A stretch of DNA of 64,000 nucleotides from Rubrivivax sp. (GCA_021300575.1 JAJTDM010000027.1:18098-82097), one strand, 5' to 3'; positions 10,468 to 22,173 are shown, counted from the stretch's first letter. Notes: generated from the letters alone by a model not told the origin. Program-made: numbers and translations.

Positions 10468-11364
10468 ATGAACCGCATTGGCATTGCCCTTTCTGGCCTG
10501 TTGGCCTTGGTCCTGGTTGCTTCATCGACCCTGTTCGTGGTTGACCAGCGACAGGTGGGCGTCATCTACGCGCTGGGTGAGATCAAGGAAGTCATCACCG
10601 AACCGGGGCTGAAGTGGAAGCTCCCGCCACCGTTCCAGAACGTCGTTTTCCTGGACAAGCGCGTGCAGACCCTGGACAGCCCGGAGACACGTCCCATCTT
10701 CACCGCGGAGAAGAAAAGTCTGGTCATCGACTGGCTGGTCAAGTGGCGTATCAGCGAGCCTCGCCAGTTCATCCGGAATAACGGGGTGGACTTCCGCAAT
10801 CTGGAAAGCCGGTTGAGCCCGGTGGTTCAGGCTGCGTTCAACGAGGAGGTCACCAAGCGCGATGTACGCAGCGTGCTGTCCCGTGAGCGCGAGAAGGTCA
10901 TGAATGACGTTCGAAGCCGGCTGGCCGATGAGGCCAAGTCTTTCGGTATCGAAATCATCGATGTACGGATCAAGCGGGTCGACTTCGTCGCCGACATCAC
11001 CGATTCCGTCTATCGCCGGATGGAATCAGAGCGCAAGCAAGTGGCCAATGAGCTGCGATCGCAGGGTGCGGCCGAAGGCGAGAAGATCCGTGCCGATGCC
11101 GACCGGCAGCGCGAGGTGATCATCGCCGAGGCTTACCGGGACGCACAGAAGATCAAGGGCGAGGGCGATGCAAAGGCCTCCGCTCTGTACGCGGAGTCTT
11201 TTGGACGAGACCCGCAATTCGCGCACTTCTACCGCAGCCTGGAGGCCTACCGCGCCAGCTTCCGCAGCAAGTCGGATTTGATGGTGCTGGAGCCTGGCAA
11301 TGACTTCTTCAGGGCCATGCGGGGGCAGGGCAGCTCTTCCTCTGCTGCTGCGCCCAAGAAGTGA
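10468..11364 (+). CDS. hflC: FtsH protease modulator HflC
   Basis: Partner of HflK in the HflKC complex regulating FtsH. N-terminal membrane anchor (GLLALVLVASSTLFVV) followed by an SPFH domain, including FVADITDSVYRRMESERK and the long helix with EGEKIRADADRQREVI. ATG 10468 has AGGAG 6-10 bases upstream and gives 298 aa; a TTG at 10450 in frame is less likely. 14 bases separate it from hflK, so they are presumably co-transcribed. Confidence 0.95.
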   Translation: MNRIGIALSGLLALVLVASSTLFVVDQRQVGVIYALGEIKEVITEPGLKWKLPPPFQNVVFLDKRVQTLDSPETRPIFTAEKKSLVIDWLVKWRISEPRQFIRNNGVDFRNLESRLSPVVQAAFNEEVTKRDVRSVLSREREKVMNDVRSRLADEAKSFGIEIIDVRIKRVDFVADITDSVYRRMESERKQVANELRSQGAAEGEKIRADADRQREVIIAEAYRDAQKIKGEGDAKASALYAESFGRDPQFAHFYRSLEAYRASFRSKSDLMVLEPGNDFFRAMRGQGSSSSAAAPKK

Positions 11365-11385
11365 AGCTGGCGCGGAGCGATTGAG

Positions 11386-11574
11386 TTGCCGGACTGGCTG
11401 TGGGGAGGGCTGGCACTGTTGCTGGTGCTGGAAGGCCTGCTGCCCCTGCTGAGCCCCCAGTCCTGGCGCCATGCGTTTGAGAGGGCGCTGCAACTCAAGG
11501 ACGGCCAGCTACGCTTCTTCGGTCTTCTCAGCGTGCTTGCAGGCGTTGTGATCGCCGTGGTCCTGACTCTCTAG
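11386..11574 (+). CDS. DUF2065 (YjeT-like) small membrane protein
   Basis: 62-residue membrane protein with two predicted spans (about residues 3-21 and 42-60) separated by a short polar loop SPQSWRHAFERALQLKDGQLR. It matches the DUF2065/YjeT family, which is found after hflC in E. coli too. Function is unknown. Starts with TTG at 11386, 21 bases after hflC. Confidence 0.8.
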   Translation: MPDWLWGGLALLLVLEGLLPLLSPQSWRHAFERALQLKDGQLRFFGLLSVLAGVVIAVVLTL

Positions 11575-11683
11575 ACCTCCTGGGCCCCTTGACCCCTTGG
11601 TCCGCCGGACATGAGCCCTTCGCCAGGCGCCTCGCGTCAGTTGGCCCCGCCTACAATCTCGGTTTTTCGTCGTCATTGGATAC

Positions 11684-12847
11684 ATGTCCCGAGCTTGGCT
11701 GTTGCCTGAACATATCGCAGACGTTCTGCCAGCTCAGGCGTTTCAGATCGAGGCCTTGCGCAGGCGCCTGATCGACCAGGCCTCCAGGCGTGGCTTTGAA
11801 CTGGTGATTCCGCCCTTGCTTGAGCATCTGGAGTCGCTGCTCTCTGGCACCGGGCACGAACTTGACCTGCAGACCTTCAAGCTGGTGGACCAACTCAGTG
11901 GCCGAATGCTGGGTCTGCGTGCGGACACTACCCCCCAGGCCGCGCGCATTGATGCCCATTTGCTGAACCGATCCGGCGTGACGCGGCTTTGCTATTGCGG
12001 CCCCGTGCTGCATGCCCAGAAAGCGGGCCCTGGCACTTCGCGCGAACCCTTGCAGTTCGGCGCAGAGGTTTTCGGGCATGCGGGGCCGGAGTCTGACTTG
12101 GAGATCCAGGATCTGGCGCTTGAAGTGCTGGCCCATGCCGGCGCCAAGCACCCCAGCATTGACCTCGCTGACGCCCGCATCCTCAAGGGGCTTCTGGCGG
12201 GTGTTGATCTGGACCCGCTGGCCCTGCGCGACATCGTCGAGTCGCTTTCGCGCAAGGATGCCGCCTCGCTCGGTTCCCAGGTGGCAGGCCTGCCCGAGCC
12301 GGCTCGTGACGGCCTCCTGGCTTTGCTGGACCTTTTCGGCGGAACGCAGGTGCTGCAGCGTGCGCGGGGGCTGCTTCCACGGCACGCCTTGATCACGGCG
12401 GCGCTCGACCAGCTCGAATGGCTCGCTCAGCGGCTCGAAGCGGACCACCCTGAATTGGTCGTGAGCTTCGATCTGGCCGACATGGGGGGCTATGCGTACT
12501 ACAGCGGTGTGCGCTTTGCTATCTACGCGCAGGGCTGCGCGGAGGCCCTCGCCCGCGGCGGGCGTTATGACGAGGTGGGAGCGATCTTCGGCCGCAACCG
12601 CCCCGCGGTAGGGTTCAGCCTTGACCTCAAGGCCTTGTCGGGGCTGACCGATGCAGGATCCGTTGGGGCCGCCATCCGCGCGCCCTGGGGAGATGAGCCT
12701 GCTTTCAAGAATGCCGTTCGGCGTCTGCGTGACGCTGGCGAGACCGTGGTGTTTGATTTCCCGGGCACGCAGGCGCAGGAATGCGGCCACTCGTTCGACC
12801 GGGAGCTTGTGAAGATTGCCGGGCAGTGGGTGCTTCGGCCCGTCTGA
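11684..12847 (+). CDS. hisZ: ATP phosphoribosyltransferase regulatory subunit HisZ
   Basis: Catalytically inactive histidyl-tRNA synthetase paralog that partners short-form HisG in the first step of histidine biosynthesis. The N-terminus (WLLPEHIADVLPAQAFQIEALRR) and the class II synthetase fold are seen; motif-like MGGYAYYSGVRFAIYA and ARGGRYDEVGAIFGRNRPAVGFSLDLK replace true active-site motifs. 387 aa. hisG is not in the window. A TACAAT hexamer at 11651 may be part of its promoter, but no good -35 is seen. hflC-hisZ-purA is a conserved order in Burkholderiales. Confidence 0.92.
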   Translation: MSRAWLLPEHIADVLPAQAFQIEALRRRLIDQASRRGFELVIPPLLEHLESLLSGTGHELDLQTFKLVDQLSGRMLGLRADTTPQAARIDAHLLNRSGVTRLCYCGPVLHAQKAGPGTSREPLQFGAEVFGHAGPESDLEIQDLALEVLAHAGAKHPSIDLADARILKGLLAGVDLDPLALRDIVESLSRKDAASLGSQVAGLPEPARDGLLALLDLFGGTQVLQRARGLLPRHALITAALDQLEWLAQRLEADHPELVVSFDLADMGGYAYYSGVRFAIYAQGCAEALARGGRYDEVGAIFGRNRPAVGFSLDLKALSGLTDAGSVGAAIRAPWGDEPAFKNAVRRLRDAGETVVFDFPGTQAQECGHSFDRELVKIAGQWVLRPV

Positions 12848-14212
<1,365 letters not shown>

Positions 14213-14224
14213 AAAGGAGATTCC

Positions 14225-14746
14225 ATGCTCACCGACGACGGCAAACATCTGTATGTGTCCTGGGACGAGTACCACCGGCACATCGAACGGCTGGCACTCA
14301 AGGTCGCGCACGGCGGCTGGGAGTTCGACCAGATCCTGTGCCTGGCCCGTGGCGGCATGCGCCCGGGTGATGTGCTGTCGCGCATCTTCGACAAGCCCCT
14401 GGCCATCATGTCGACGAGTTCCTACCGCGCCGACGCGGGCACCATCCAGGGACGCCTGGACCTGGCGAAGTACATCACCCTGCCGAAGGGCGAACTGGCG
14501 GGTCGCGTGCTGCTGGTGGACGATCTGGCCGATTCGGGCGTCACTCTCAGGGCGGTGGTGGAGCGACTTCGGTCCATGCCGGCCATCTCGGAGTTGCGCA
14601 CGGCGGTGATCTGGGTCAAGGGCGTGTCTTCCTACGTCCCGGAGTATTTCGTGGAAACGTTGCCCACGAGCCCATGGATACACCAGCCCTTCGAAGAATA
14701 CGACGGTCTGCGCCCCTCGGAACTGGCCAAGCGGTACGCGATCTGA
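14225..14746 (+). CDS. Phosphoribosyltransferase (xanthine/hypoxanthine-type)
   Basis: Type I phosphoribosyltransferase: the PRPP-binding motif VLLVDDLADSGVTL lies at about residues 97-110, and the hood region resembles bacterial xanthine-guanine or hypoxanthine enzymes. 173 aa. It follows purA by 12 bases with SD AAAGGAGA, which fits a role in purine salvage; the exact base specificity cannot be read from the sequence. Confidence 0.85.
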   Translation: MLTDDGKHLYVSWDEYHRHIERLALKVAHGGWEFDQILCLARGGMRPGDVLSRIFDKPLAIMSTSSYRADAGTIQGRLDLAKYITLPKGELAGRVLLVDDLADSGVTLRAVVERLRSMPAISELRTAVIWVKGVSSYVPEYFVETLPTSPWIHQPFEEYDGLRPSELAKRYAI

Positions 14747-14766
14747 ACCAAGCGTCTTGCGGCCAA

Positions 14767-14791
14767 GAAAAAAGCCGGTCATTGACCGGCT
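14767..14791 (-). terminator. Intrinsic terminator of tRNA-Leu
   Basis: On the minus strand the bases form a perfect 8-bp stem (AGCCGGTC / GACCGGCT, loop AAT) followed by a run of six T. It lies about 30 bases past the CCA end of tRNA-Leu, so it should end that transcript. It may also act as a block to reading from purA into rnr. Confidence 0.85.
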
Positions 14792-14822
14792 CGTGTGATG
14801 CGCGCAAAGGCGCCGTCGTGTA

Positions 14823-14907
<85 letters not shown>

Positions 14908-15028
14908 ATTTCAGGAAAACCAAGAGTCTATCATCAAGAATTCAAAAAGCAATCTCTCGTCGAACGCGGCGCCTGCTGGGGCCTCCGCGTCCTCATCCCC
15001 CGATCTTCTGGGCGACGTCAAGGGCAGG

Positions 15029-17118
15029 GTGGAGGGACACCGGGACGGGCACGGCTTCGTTGCGCGTGACGACGGCGAGGGCTTCATCTTCCTGCCGCCA
15101 GCAGAAATGCGCGGTGTCCTGCATGGTGACGAAGTCAGCGTACGTATCGTTCGGCAAGACCGCAAGGGGCGGCCCGAGGGCCGAATTCTGGACATCTTGG
15201 CCAGGCCCCGGGCCAACATCATCGGCCGCCTGCTGCTGGAAAGTGGTGGCTGGATCGTCGCCCCGGAGGATCGCCGCTTCGGTCAGGACATCCTGATACC
15301 CAAAGGCGGCGTGGGCAGTGCCCAGGCCGGTCAGGTGGTTTGCGTGGAACTGACCGAGGCGCCGTCTCTTCACGCCAAGCCCGTGGGGCGCGTCGTGGAG
15401 GTGCTGGGGGAGATCGACGACCCCGGCATGGAAATCGAGATTGCCGTGCGCAAGTACGGTGTGCCCCATGAATTCCCGGCTGGGGTGGTGCTCGAGGCTG
15501 AATCGCTGCCATCTGTGATTCGCGCCGTCGATCGGCGGCATCGGGTGGACCTGACCGACGTGCCGCTGGTGACGATCGATGGTGAAGATGCCCGGGACTT
15601 TGATGATGCGGTCTACTGCGAGCCCGTGCCGATGGCCAAGGGCAAGGGGGCCCGGCCCCAGTGGCGCCTGATCGTGGCCATTGCCGACGTGAGCCATTAC
15701 GTGAAGCCAGGTTCGGCGCTCGATGCCGAGGCCTACGAGCGGGCCACCTCGGTCTACTTTCCGCGCCGGGTGATCCCCATGCTGCCGGAGCGCCTGTCCA
15801 ACGGGTTGTGTTCGCTGAATCCCGAAGCGGACCGCCTGTCCATGGTGTGCGACATGCTGGTGGACGACACCGGCGAGGTGCAGGCCTACCAGTTCTTCCC
15901 TGCCGTGATGCGCTCGCATGCAAGGTTCACGTATACCGAGGTGGCGGCGATTCTCGGCAACACCCGCGGGCCGGAGGCGGCCCGCCGCGCGCCGCTGGTG
16001 CCCCACCTGGTCCACCTGCACGAGGTCTACAGGGCTTTGCTCAAGCAACGGGCGCGGCGCGGTGCCGTGGACTTCGACACCACCGAAACGCAGATCGTCT
16101 GCGATGAGTCGGGGCGTATCGAGAAGATCGTGCCCCGGGTCCGGACCGAGGCGCACCGGCTCATCTCGGGCTGTCCATCAGCGACGATCCGCGCCCCTCG
16201 GAGATGCAATCCGTGGCCGAGGCCACGCGTGACCGGCCCGATGCGGCACAGATCCACCAAATGCTGCTGCGCTCCATGCAGCAGGCGATCTACACCCCCG
16301 TCAACAGCGGGCACTTCGGCTTGTCGTTTGATGCGTACACCCATTTCACAAGCCCCATCCGCCGGTATCCCGACCTGTTGGTCCACCGCGTGATCAAGGC
16401 CTTGCTGGGGCAGAAGACCTACCGCTTCGTGCCTTCCGCGTTGCGCATGCCTCCGCAACCACGCCGAGCGCTGTCTTCGAAGGCACCACCCGCCGCAGCG
16501 CGGCCCCAGGACAAGCAGTCACTGGCCTGGCAGGCTGCCGGCCTGCACACCAGCGCCAGCGAGCGCCGTGCAGACGAAGCCTCGCGGGACGTGGAGGCCT
16601 GGCTGAAATGCCGCTTCATGAAGGGGCGCCTGGGCGAGGAATTCCAGGGCACCGTCACGTCTGTGGTGGGCTTTGGCCTGTTCGTCACCTTGGACGAGTT
16701 GCACGTGGAGGGCTTGGTGCACGTGACGGAATTGGGTGGCGAGTACTTCCGCTTCGACGAGCTTCGACAGGAACTCCGGGGTGACCGCAGTGGCATGCGC
16801 TACGGAGTGGGCACGCGGGTGCGGGTGCAGGTCAGCCGGGTGGACCTCGACGGTCGTCGCATCGATTTCAGGATGGTCAAGGATGCCGCGGCGGCCTGGT
16901 CTGCCAGCCGCTCCCGAACGCCGGGGGTGGAACGCCCACCACCGTCCACTTCTTCGGACCTGCTGGCGGCGACGCTGGCCGAGGATCGAGAGCTCAAATC
17001 CAAGGCGCGCAAGACCAAGGCGGCGTCGTCGCCCTCCAGGAAGATGGCCAACCGCGCCAAGGGGTCGGGCAAACCGAAGTCGGCGGCCTCCAGCAAGCGT
17101 GCTCGACGTCAAGGTTGA
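15029..17118 (+). pseudogene. rnr: RNase R with internal deletion and frameshift
   Basis: 3'-5' exoribonuclease of the RNB family, interrupted. The first part has cold-shock/OB domains and the catalytic RNB start with the metal-binding Asp cluster (VTIDGEDARDFDDAVYCEP) and ends at RTEAHRLI (16165). The second part begins in another frame at GLSISDDPRPSEMQSVAE (about 16168) and carries the rest of RNB (HFTSPIRRYPDL) and a C-terminal S1 domain with a basic tail. Against E. coli RNase R about 45 residues between these points are missing, so this is a deletion that also shifts the frame, not a simple slip. Upstream of GTG 15029 no ATG/GTG/TTG is found in frame after the tRNA, so the start is unclear. 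Either a real lesion or an assembly error. Confidence 0.85.
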
Positions 17119-17155
17119 GGCTTGCCTTGGGTGGCGCAGCCTGCCATGCGCCGCG

Positions 17156-18787
17156 TCAACTCACCAGACTGCGCATACGTTCCACCAGGTCCGCGGCGCG
17201 CAATGAGTTGGCCGAGCCGTGCAGATCCGCCGCCTGTCCGTGAACGCGCACGGCCTCGCATGCGATGTGATGCGCCCACAGGCGCTCCTCGTCAAGCGGG
17301 CGGCTTGAGCCTGTGTCGGGCCCGGATCGGGCTCGGCAGATCATCTGTGTCACGCTGGACCATCGGCCTGCCAGCCATCCGGCCAGGACATCACCCGTTC
17401 CGCCAGTGGCGAGGGCGCCGTTGCCGGTGATGTTGACCTCGGGCAGTTCGCCGGGCGTCGCGATGACGGTCCCTGAGCCCTTGAGCACTACGGTGGCCAA
17501 GCAGTGGTCGCTGAGCCTCCTGGCAGCGCCAAGGCGGTCGGCCTGGATGTCCTGCACAGTGCAGTCCAGCAGGCGCGCAGCCTCCAAGGGGTGCGGTGTG
17601 ATGACGCTCGCCAGGCCTGTGCTGCGGCGCTGTCGCAGTGCCCGCTGTAGCGCGGGTTGCTGCGCAACGACGTTCAACGCGTCCGCATCGAGCACCAGCC
17701 GTCCGGCCCGCTGCAGGACGGCCGGCAGCCAGGCGCTGATCATCACTGCGCAGCCGCATCCGCAGACCACGGTGGCCTGTTCCAGCGGGTGGTTCGACAA
17801 ACTTCCAGGTCGCATCCACATGCACTCGGGCCGTGTCTCGTCCCCAAGAACGGTTGCCGCGTCCAGGGGCACCGCGATGACCCGACCCGCACCAGCCGCA
17901 AGTGCCGCGTGCGCAGCCAGGCGCAGGGCGCCGGTCATGCCAGGAGCTCCTCCCAGCACGATGACATCGCCGAACCGGCCCTTGTGACTGGCATGCGGGC
18001 GGCCCTGTGACGCTTGCGCCCAGGGGGCGTGACCTACGGTGATGGCCGTGGGTTCGACCGATCTTGTCAAGGGCGTGTCGTCAAGCGGATCGAACCAGAT
18101 TCTGCCTGCCGCGTCACGTCCATGACCCATGAAGAGCCCCGGCTTGAGCGTCAGCAGGCTCAGGGTGGCCTGAGCCCTGATGCAGTCGCCGCCCAGCAGC
18201 TGTCCCGTGTCGGCATTCAAACCAGTGGGCAGGTCGATGGACAGACACGGACTTGATTGATCGTTGATCGCCCTGACGGCGGCTGCAATGCTCATGTCCA
18301 GCGGACGGCTTGTGCCCAGGCCCAGCAAGGCATCGATCACCAAGTCTGCCCAGCCCTGAGGTGGCGGCTGCTGCACCAGCTCGCAGCCGGCAGCCAACGC
18401 AAGCCTGAGGGCTGCTTCCGTGTCAGGCCTCAGTTCCCGATGCGCAGCGTGCTGCGTGATGAGCACCTGCCTTCCCTGTTCCGCGAGGTGCCTGGCTGCA
18501 TGCAGTCCATCACCGCCATTTCCGCCCGGGCCCGCCGCCACCCAGACGCGCTGGGCGTGTGGCGCTTGCGAAAGCGCCCAGCGGGCGGCGCAACGCCCAG
18601 CCCAGGCCATGAGACGGCCCTGCGGCCATTGCAACAGCCGTTGCGCCTCGATCAGGCGGGTGCTGTGGGCGTCATGCAGCGGCCAGGCGGACGTACCCCC
18701 CAGCACCTCCAGTGTCCGGGCGGAAGTGGCCACCGCGGCGGTCATGCTGCCTGGGGGCGCCTGCGAGGGGGTGGGTTTCAAGTCCAT
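17156..18787 (-). CDS. nnr: Bifunctional NAD(P)H-hydrate repair enzyme (epimerase + ADP-dependent dehydratase)
   Basis: Repairs hydrated NAD(P)H. The N-terminal YjeF_N epimerase domain has GPGGNGGDGLHAARHL and the C-terminal ribokinase-like dehydratase domain has GGAPGMTGALRLAAHAAL and the catalytic/ADP loop GNGALATGGTGDVLAG. 543 aa if started at 18787; an in-frame ATG at 18745 would remove 14 residues and is equally plausible. It is the only protein gene on the minus strand between pilF and ppsR, lying convergent to rnr and divergent from rpsB. Confidence 0.92.
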   Translation of the reverse strand: MDLKPTPSQAPPGSMTAAVATSARTLEVLGGTSAWPLHDAHSTRLIEAQRLLQWPQGRLMAWAGRCAARWALSQAPHAQRVWVAAGPGGNGGDGLHAARHLAEQGRQVLITQHAAHRELRPDTEAALRLALAAGCELVQQPPPQGWADLVIDALLGLGTSRPLDMSIAAAVRAINDQSSPCLSIDLPTGLNADTGQLLGGDCIRAQATLSLLTLKPGLFMGHGRDAAGRIWFDPLDDTPLTRSVEPTAITVGHAPWAQASQGRPHASHKGRFGDVIVLGGAPGMTGALRLAAHAALAAGAGRVIAVPLDAATVLGDETRPECMWMRPGSLSNHPLEQATVVCGCGCAVMISAWLPAVLQRAGRLVLDADALNVVAQQPALQRALRQRRSTGLASVITPHPLEAARLLDCTVQDIQADRLGAARRLSDHCLATVVLKGSGTVIATPGELPEVNITGNGALATGGTGDVLAGWLAGRWSSVTQMICRARSGPDTGSSRPLDEERLWAHHIACEAVRVHGQAADLHGSANSLRAADLVERMRSLVS

Positions 18788-19082
18788 GGGGCTTCAGTGC
18801 TTGCGGCGGGAGCCGTGAGATGCCACGCCCCTGAAGCCGGCCGAGGGACGTGGTGCTGGCGATGAAGGCAGATGCTAAACTCCTTGGGTTTTTCTCCCGT
18901 AGGCCAGCGCGTCAACACGCCATTCCATTGATTGTCGGAGGGGGCGTCAAGAGGCGGGGCTCGAGCGGAGAGAAACGAATCGCGGACCGAGGCCACGGAA
19001 GGTGTCCGGGGCGGTGCCAGGGGCGACCTTGGGCATTCGCGCGGATGCAGGCCCGGTTCAAGACCCAACCTTCGGAGAGATC
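18788..19082 (+). promoter_or_regulatory. rpsB leader/promoter region
   Basis: 295 bases between divergent nnr and rpsB without a convincing gene. It is GC-rich and should hold the promoters of both genes. A TAAACT hexamer near 18873 follows a 17-base spacer from GTGCTG, a weak match to a sigma-70 promoter. The long distance to rpsB fits the S2 autoregulatory leader known in proteobacteria, but I could not fold a specific conserved structure. Confidence 0.35.
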
Positions 19083-19826
19083 ATGACCATTTCCATGCGC
19101 GACATGCTCGAGGCGGGCGTTCATTTCGGACACCAGACCCGCTTCTGGAATCCCAAGATGGCCCCCTACATCTACGGCCATCGCAACAAGATCCACATCA
19201 TCAACCTCGAGAAGACGCAGCCGCTCTTCAACGACGCGATGAAGTTCATCCGCCAGCTGTCCGGCCGCCGCGGCACGATCCTCATGATCGGCACCAAGCG
19301 CCAAGCCCGCGAGGTGATCGCCCAGGAAGCACATCGTGCCGGCATGCCCTTCGTGGACCAGCGCTGGCTGGGCGGCATGCTGACCAACTTCAAGACGGTC
19401 AAGGGTTCGCTGAAGAAGCTCAAGGACATGCAGGCCTCCAAGGAGGCCGGCGCCGAGCCCTTGATCAAGAAGGAAGCGCTGATGTTCGACCGCGAGCTGG
19501 CCAAGCTCGAGAAGGACATTGGGGGTATCCAGGACATGAACGCCTTGCCTGACGCCATGTTCGTGATCGACGTCGGGTATCACAAGATCGCGGTGGCTGA
19601 GGCCAACAAGCTGGGTATTCCCGTCATCGGGATCGTCGACACCAACCACTCGCCTGAGGGAGTGCAGTACGTCATTCCTGGCAACGATGACTCTGCCAAG
19701 GCCGTGGCCCTGTACGCCCGCGCTGTGGCAGACGCTGTGCTGGAAGGCAAGGCCAACGCCACCGCCGAGGTGGTGCAGGCCGTGAGCGAAGGCGACGAAT
19801 TCGTCGAAGTCAGCGAAGACGCCTGA
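19083..19826 (+). CDS. rpsB: 30S ribosomal protein S2
   Basis: Ribosomal protein S2, at the head-body junction of the small subunit. Typical start [25 protein letters not shown] (split here: [16 protein letters not shown]) and [14 protein letters not shown] segment [22 protein letters not shown] 19083 has GGAGAG upstream and gives 247 aa; an upstream in-frame ATG at 19002 has no family support. First gene of the rpsB-tsf-pyrH-frr group. Confidence 0.97.
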   Translation: MTISMRDMLEAGVHFGHQTRFWNPKMAPYIYGHRNKIHIINLEKTQPLFNDAMKFIRQLSGRRGTILMIGTKRQAREVIAQEAHRAGMPFVDQRWLGGMLTNFKTVKGSLKKLKDMQASKEAGAEPLIKKEALMFDRELAKLEKDIGGIQDMNALPDAMFVIDVGYHKIAVAEANKLGIPVIGIVDTNHSPEGVQYVIPGNDDSAKAVALYARAVADAVLEGKANATAEVVQAVSEGDEFVEVSEDA

Positions 19827-19837
19827 CCCCCATGATC

Positions 19838-19877
19838 CGGGCGGCTGGTGCGAGGGTCGCACCGCCGCCCGCTTTTC
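19838..19877 (+). terminator. rpsB-tsf intergenic terminator/attenuator
   Basis: Very strong hairpin: CGGGCGGC, one bulged T, GGTGCGA, loop GGG, TCGCACC, GCCGCCCG, then CTTTTC. Its position between rpsB and tsf matches the partial terminator (attenuator) known between these genes in other bacteria, so some transcripts probably end here and the rest continue into tsf. Confidence 0.8.
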
Positions 19878-19899
19878 ATTCGAAACGGAGAACACACCA

Positions 19900-20790
19900 A
19901 TGGCAGCAATCACTGCAAGCATGGTCGCGGAACTGCGCGCCAAGACCGACGCCCCGATGATGGAGTGCAAGAAGGCCCTGACCGAGGCCGATGGGGACAT
20001 GGGCCGGGCCGAGGAAATCCTTCGCGTCAAGCTGGGCAACAAGGCGGGCAAGGCGGCATCGCGCATCACGGCCGAAGGCGTGGTGGCAGCTTCGGTCCAG
20101 GGGAGCACTGGCGCGCTGATCGAGGTCAACTGCGAGACCGACTTCGTGTCCAAGAACGAGTCTTTCCTCGCCTTCGTGAAGAGCTGCGCGGATCTCGTGG
20201 CCGGCCAAAACCCCGCGGATATCGCGGCGCTGTCCGCGCTGCCCTTGTCCCAGGACGGGTTTGGCCCCACGGTGGAAGACGTCCGCAAGGGCCTGATCGG
20301 CAAGATCGGCGAGAACATGGCCGTCCGCCGTTTCCGCCGTTACGCCGGCGGCGGCTCACTGGCCCATTACCTCCACGGCACGCGCATTGGCGTGATGGTG
20401 GAGTTTGAGGGCTCGGAGGTGGCGGCCAAGGACGTGGCCATGCACGTCGCCGCCATGAAGCCGGTGAGCCTGTCTTCCGCCGAAGTGCCTGCCGACCTGG
20501 TGGAGCGTGAACGTCGGGTCGCGGCGGAGAAGGCTGCCGAGTCCGGCAAGCCTGCCGAGATCGTGGCCAAGATGGTCGAAGGTTCGGTCCAGAAGTTCCT
20601 CAAGGAGGTCTCGCTGTTCAATCAGACCTTCGTCAAGAACGACAAGCAGACGGTCGAGCAGATGCTCAAGGGCGTCTCCACCACGGTCAAGGGCTTCACC
20701 CTGTACGTGGTGGGTGAGGGCATTGAGAAGAAGGTGGATGACTTTGCCGCAGAGGTGGCCGCTCAGGTGGCGGCTGCGAAGGCCCAGTGA
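19900..20790 (+). CDS. tsf: Elongation factor Ts
   Basis: Guanine nucleotide exchange factor for EF-Tu. N-terminal UBA-like domain ([20 protein letters not shown]), the conserved TDFV motif in [13 protein letters not shown] which contacts EF-Tu, and the C-terminal dimerisation module are present. 296 aa, standard. Separated from rpsB by an attenuator-like hairpin. Confidence 0.97.
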   Translation: MAAITASMVAELRAKTDAPMMECKKALTEADGDMGRAEEILRVKLGNKAGKAASRITAEGVVAASVQGSTGALIEVNCETDFVSKNESFLAFVKSCADLVAGQNPADIAALSALPLSQDGFGPTVEDVRKGLIGKIGENMAVRRFRRYAGGGSLAHYLHGTRIGVMVEFEGSEVAAKDVAMHVAAMKPVSLSSAEVPADLVERERRVAAEKAAESGKPAEIVAKMVEGSVQKFLKEVSLFNQTFVKNDKQTVEQMLKGVSTTVKGFTLYVVGEGIEKKVDDFAAEVAAQVAAAKAQ

Positions 20791-20805
20791 GGCCCAGGAC
20801 ATGAG

Positions 20806-20828
20806 AAGGCGGGTCGGTGGCCCGCCTT
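20806..20828 (+). terminator. Hairpin between tsf and pyrH
   Basis: Perfect 8-bp stem AAGGCGGG / CCCGCCTT with a 7-base loop, 16 bases after tsf. No T run follows, so it is not a classical terminator; it may slow transcription or protect the tsf mRNA end. Confidence 0.4.
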
Positions 20829-20866
20829 ACACTTCTGACGACCAAGACATTTGAAAAGAGTTCTGC

Positions 20867-21577
20867 ATGGCGAGGTACCGGCGCATCCTGCTGAAGTTGT
20901 CTGGTGAAGCGCTGATGGGCGACGACGCCTTCGGTATCAACCGGGCCACCATCGTGCGCATGGTCAGGGAGGTCCAGGAAGTGACCCAGCTGGGCTGTGA
21001 GGTGGCAGTGGTCATCGGCGGCGGCAACATCTTCCGTGGAGTGGCGGGTGGGTCGGTCGGCATGGACCGCGCCACGGCCGACTACATGGGCATGCTCGCC
21101 ACGGTGATGAACTCCCTGGCCCTGGCTGACACCATGCGTCAGGAGGGCATGACCGCACGCGTCATGTCCGCCATTTCCATTGAGCAGGTGGTGGAGCCCT
21201 ACGTCAGGCCCAAGGCCTTGCAGTACCTGGAAGAGGGCAAGGTGGTGATCTTTGCCGCCGGTACGGGCAACCCGTTCTTCACCACCGACACGGCTGCGGC
21301 CCTTAGAGGTGCCGAGATCGGTGCCGAGATCGTGTTGAAGGCGACCAAGGTGGATGGCGTGTATTCGGCGGACCCGAAGAAAGATTCCCTGGCCACACGC
21401 TACAGCACCATTTCCTTTGACGAGGCGATATCTCGCAACCTCCAGGTCATGGACGCCACGGCCTTTGCCTTGTGCCGCGACCAGAATCTGCCGATCAAGG
21501 TGTTCTCCATCTTCAAGGCAGGCGCCTTGAAGCGGGTGGTGCAAGGTGAGGACGAGGGAACCCTCGTACACGTGTGA
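20867..21577 (+). CDS. pyrH: UMP kinase
   Basis: Phosphorylates UMP to UDP; bacterial amino-acid-kinase-fold hexamer activated by GTP. Visible: [13 protein letters not shown] at the start, [10 protein letters not shown], and the UMP/ATP-binding [13 protein letters not shown]. 236 aa. Lies between tsf and frr as usual. Confidence 0.96.
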   Translation: MARYRRILLKLSGEALMGDDAFGINRATIVRMVREVQEVTQLGCEVAVVIGGGNIFRGVAGGSVGMDRATADYMGMLATVMNSLALADTMRQEGMTARVMSAISIEQVVEPYVRPKALQYLEEGKVVIFAAGTGNPFFTTDTAAALRGAEIGAEIVLKATKVDGVYSADPKKDSLATRYSTISFDEAISRNLQVMDATAFALCRDQNLPIKVFSIFKAGALKRVVQGEDEGTLVHV

Positions 21578-21590
21578 CAGGTGAATGCAC

Positions 21591-22151
21591 ATGACGATTG
21601 CCGACATCAAGAAGAACGCTGAGACCAAGATGGGAAAGTCCATCGAGGCGCTCAAGGCTGAATTGCAGAAGATCCGTACCGGTCGGGCGCATCCTGGCAT
21701 CCTGGACCAGGTCCATGTCGATTACTACGGTTCACCAGTGCCCATCAGTCAAGTGGCCAATGTGTCCCTGCTGGATGCTCGCACCATCAGCGTTCAGCCC
21801 TGGGAGAAGGGCATGGGACCCAAGATCGAGAAGGCCATACGGGAATCCGACCTGGGACTGAACCCTTCTGCGCAGGGCGATCTGCTGCGTGTTCCGATGC
21901 CGGCGCTGACCGAGGAGCGGCGGCGTGACCTCACCAAGGTGGTTCGCAGCGCCGGTGAAGATGCCAAGGTGGCTGTGCGCAACCTGCGCCGCGAGGCCAA
22001 CGAGCAGCTCAAGCGACTGCTGAAGGACAAGGCTGTTTCAGAAGATGATGAGCGTCGGGGCCAGGATGACGTGCAGCGCCTGACCGACCGCGTGGTCGCG
22101 GAGATTGACCGTCTGGTGCAGTCCAAGGAAGCCGAAGTGCTGGCCGTCTGA
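21591..22151 (+). CDS. frr: Ribosome recycling factor
   Basis: tRNA-mimicking protein that with EF-G splits post-termination ribosomes. Three-helix bundle with [13 protein letters not shown] and the basic [15 protein letters not shown] helix. ATG 21591 (MTIADIKK) is the usual start and gives 186 aa; an ATG two codons earlier also exists. Eight to fourteen bases after pyrH. Confidence 0.96.
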   Translation: MTIADIKKNAETKMGKSIEALKAELQKIRTGRAHPGILDQVHVDYYGSPVPISQVANVSLLDARTISVQPWEKGMGPKIEKAIRESDLGLNPSAQGDLLRVPMPALTEERRRDLTKVVRSAGEDAKVAVRNLRREANEQLKRLLKDKAVSEDDERRGQDDVQRLTDRVVAEIDRLVQSKEAEVLAV

Positions 22152-22173
22152 GAACCCGCAGGCGGCTTGATTG

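Noticed and set aside
16150..16210. Programmed frameshift in rnr
   Set aside because: Frameshifting cannot explain it because about 45 residues present in RNase R proteins are missing at the joint; there is also no slippery sequence.
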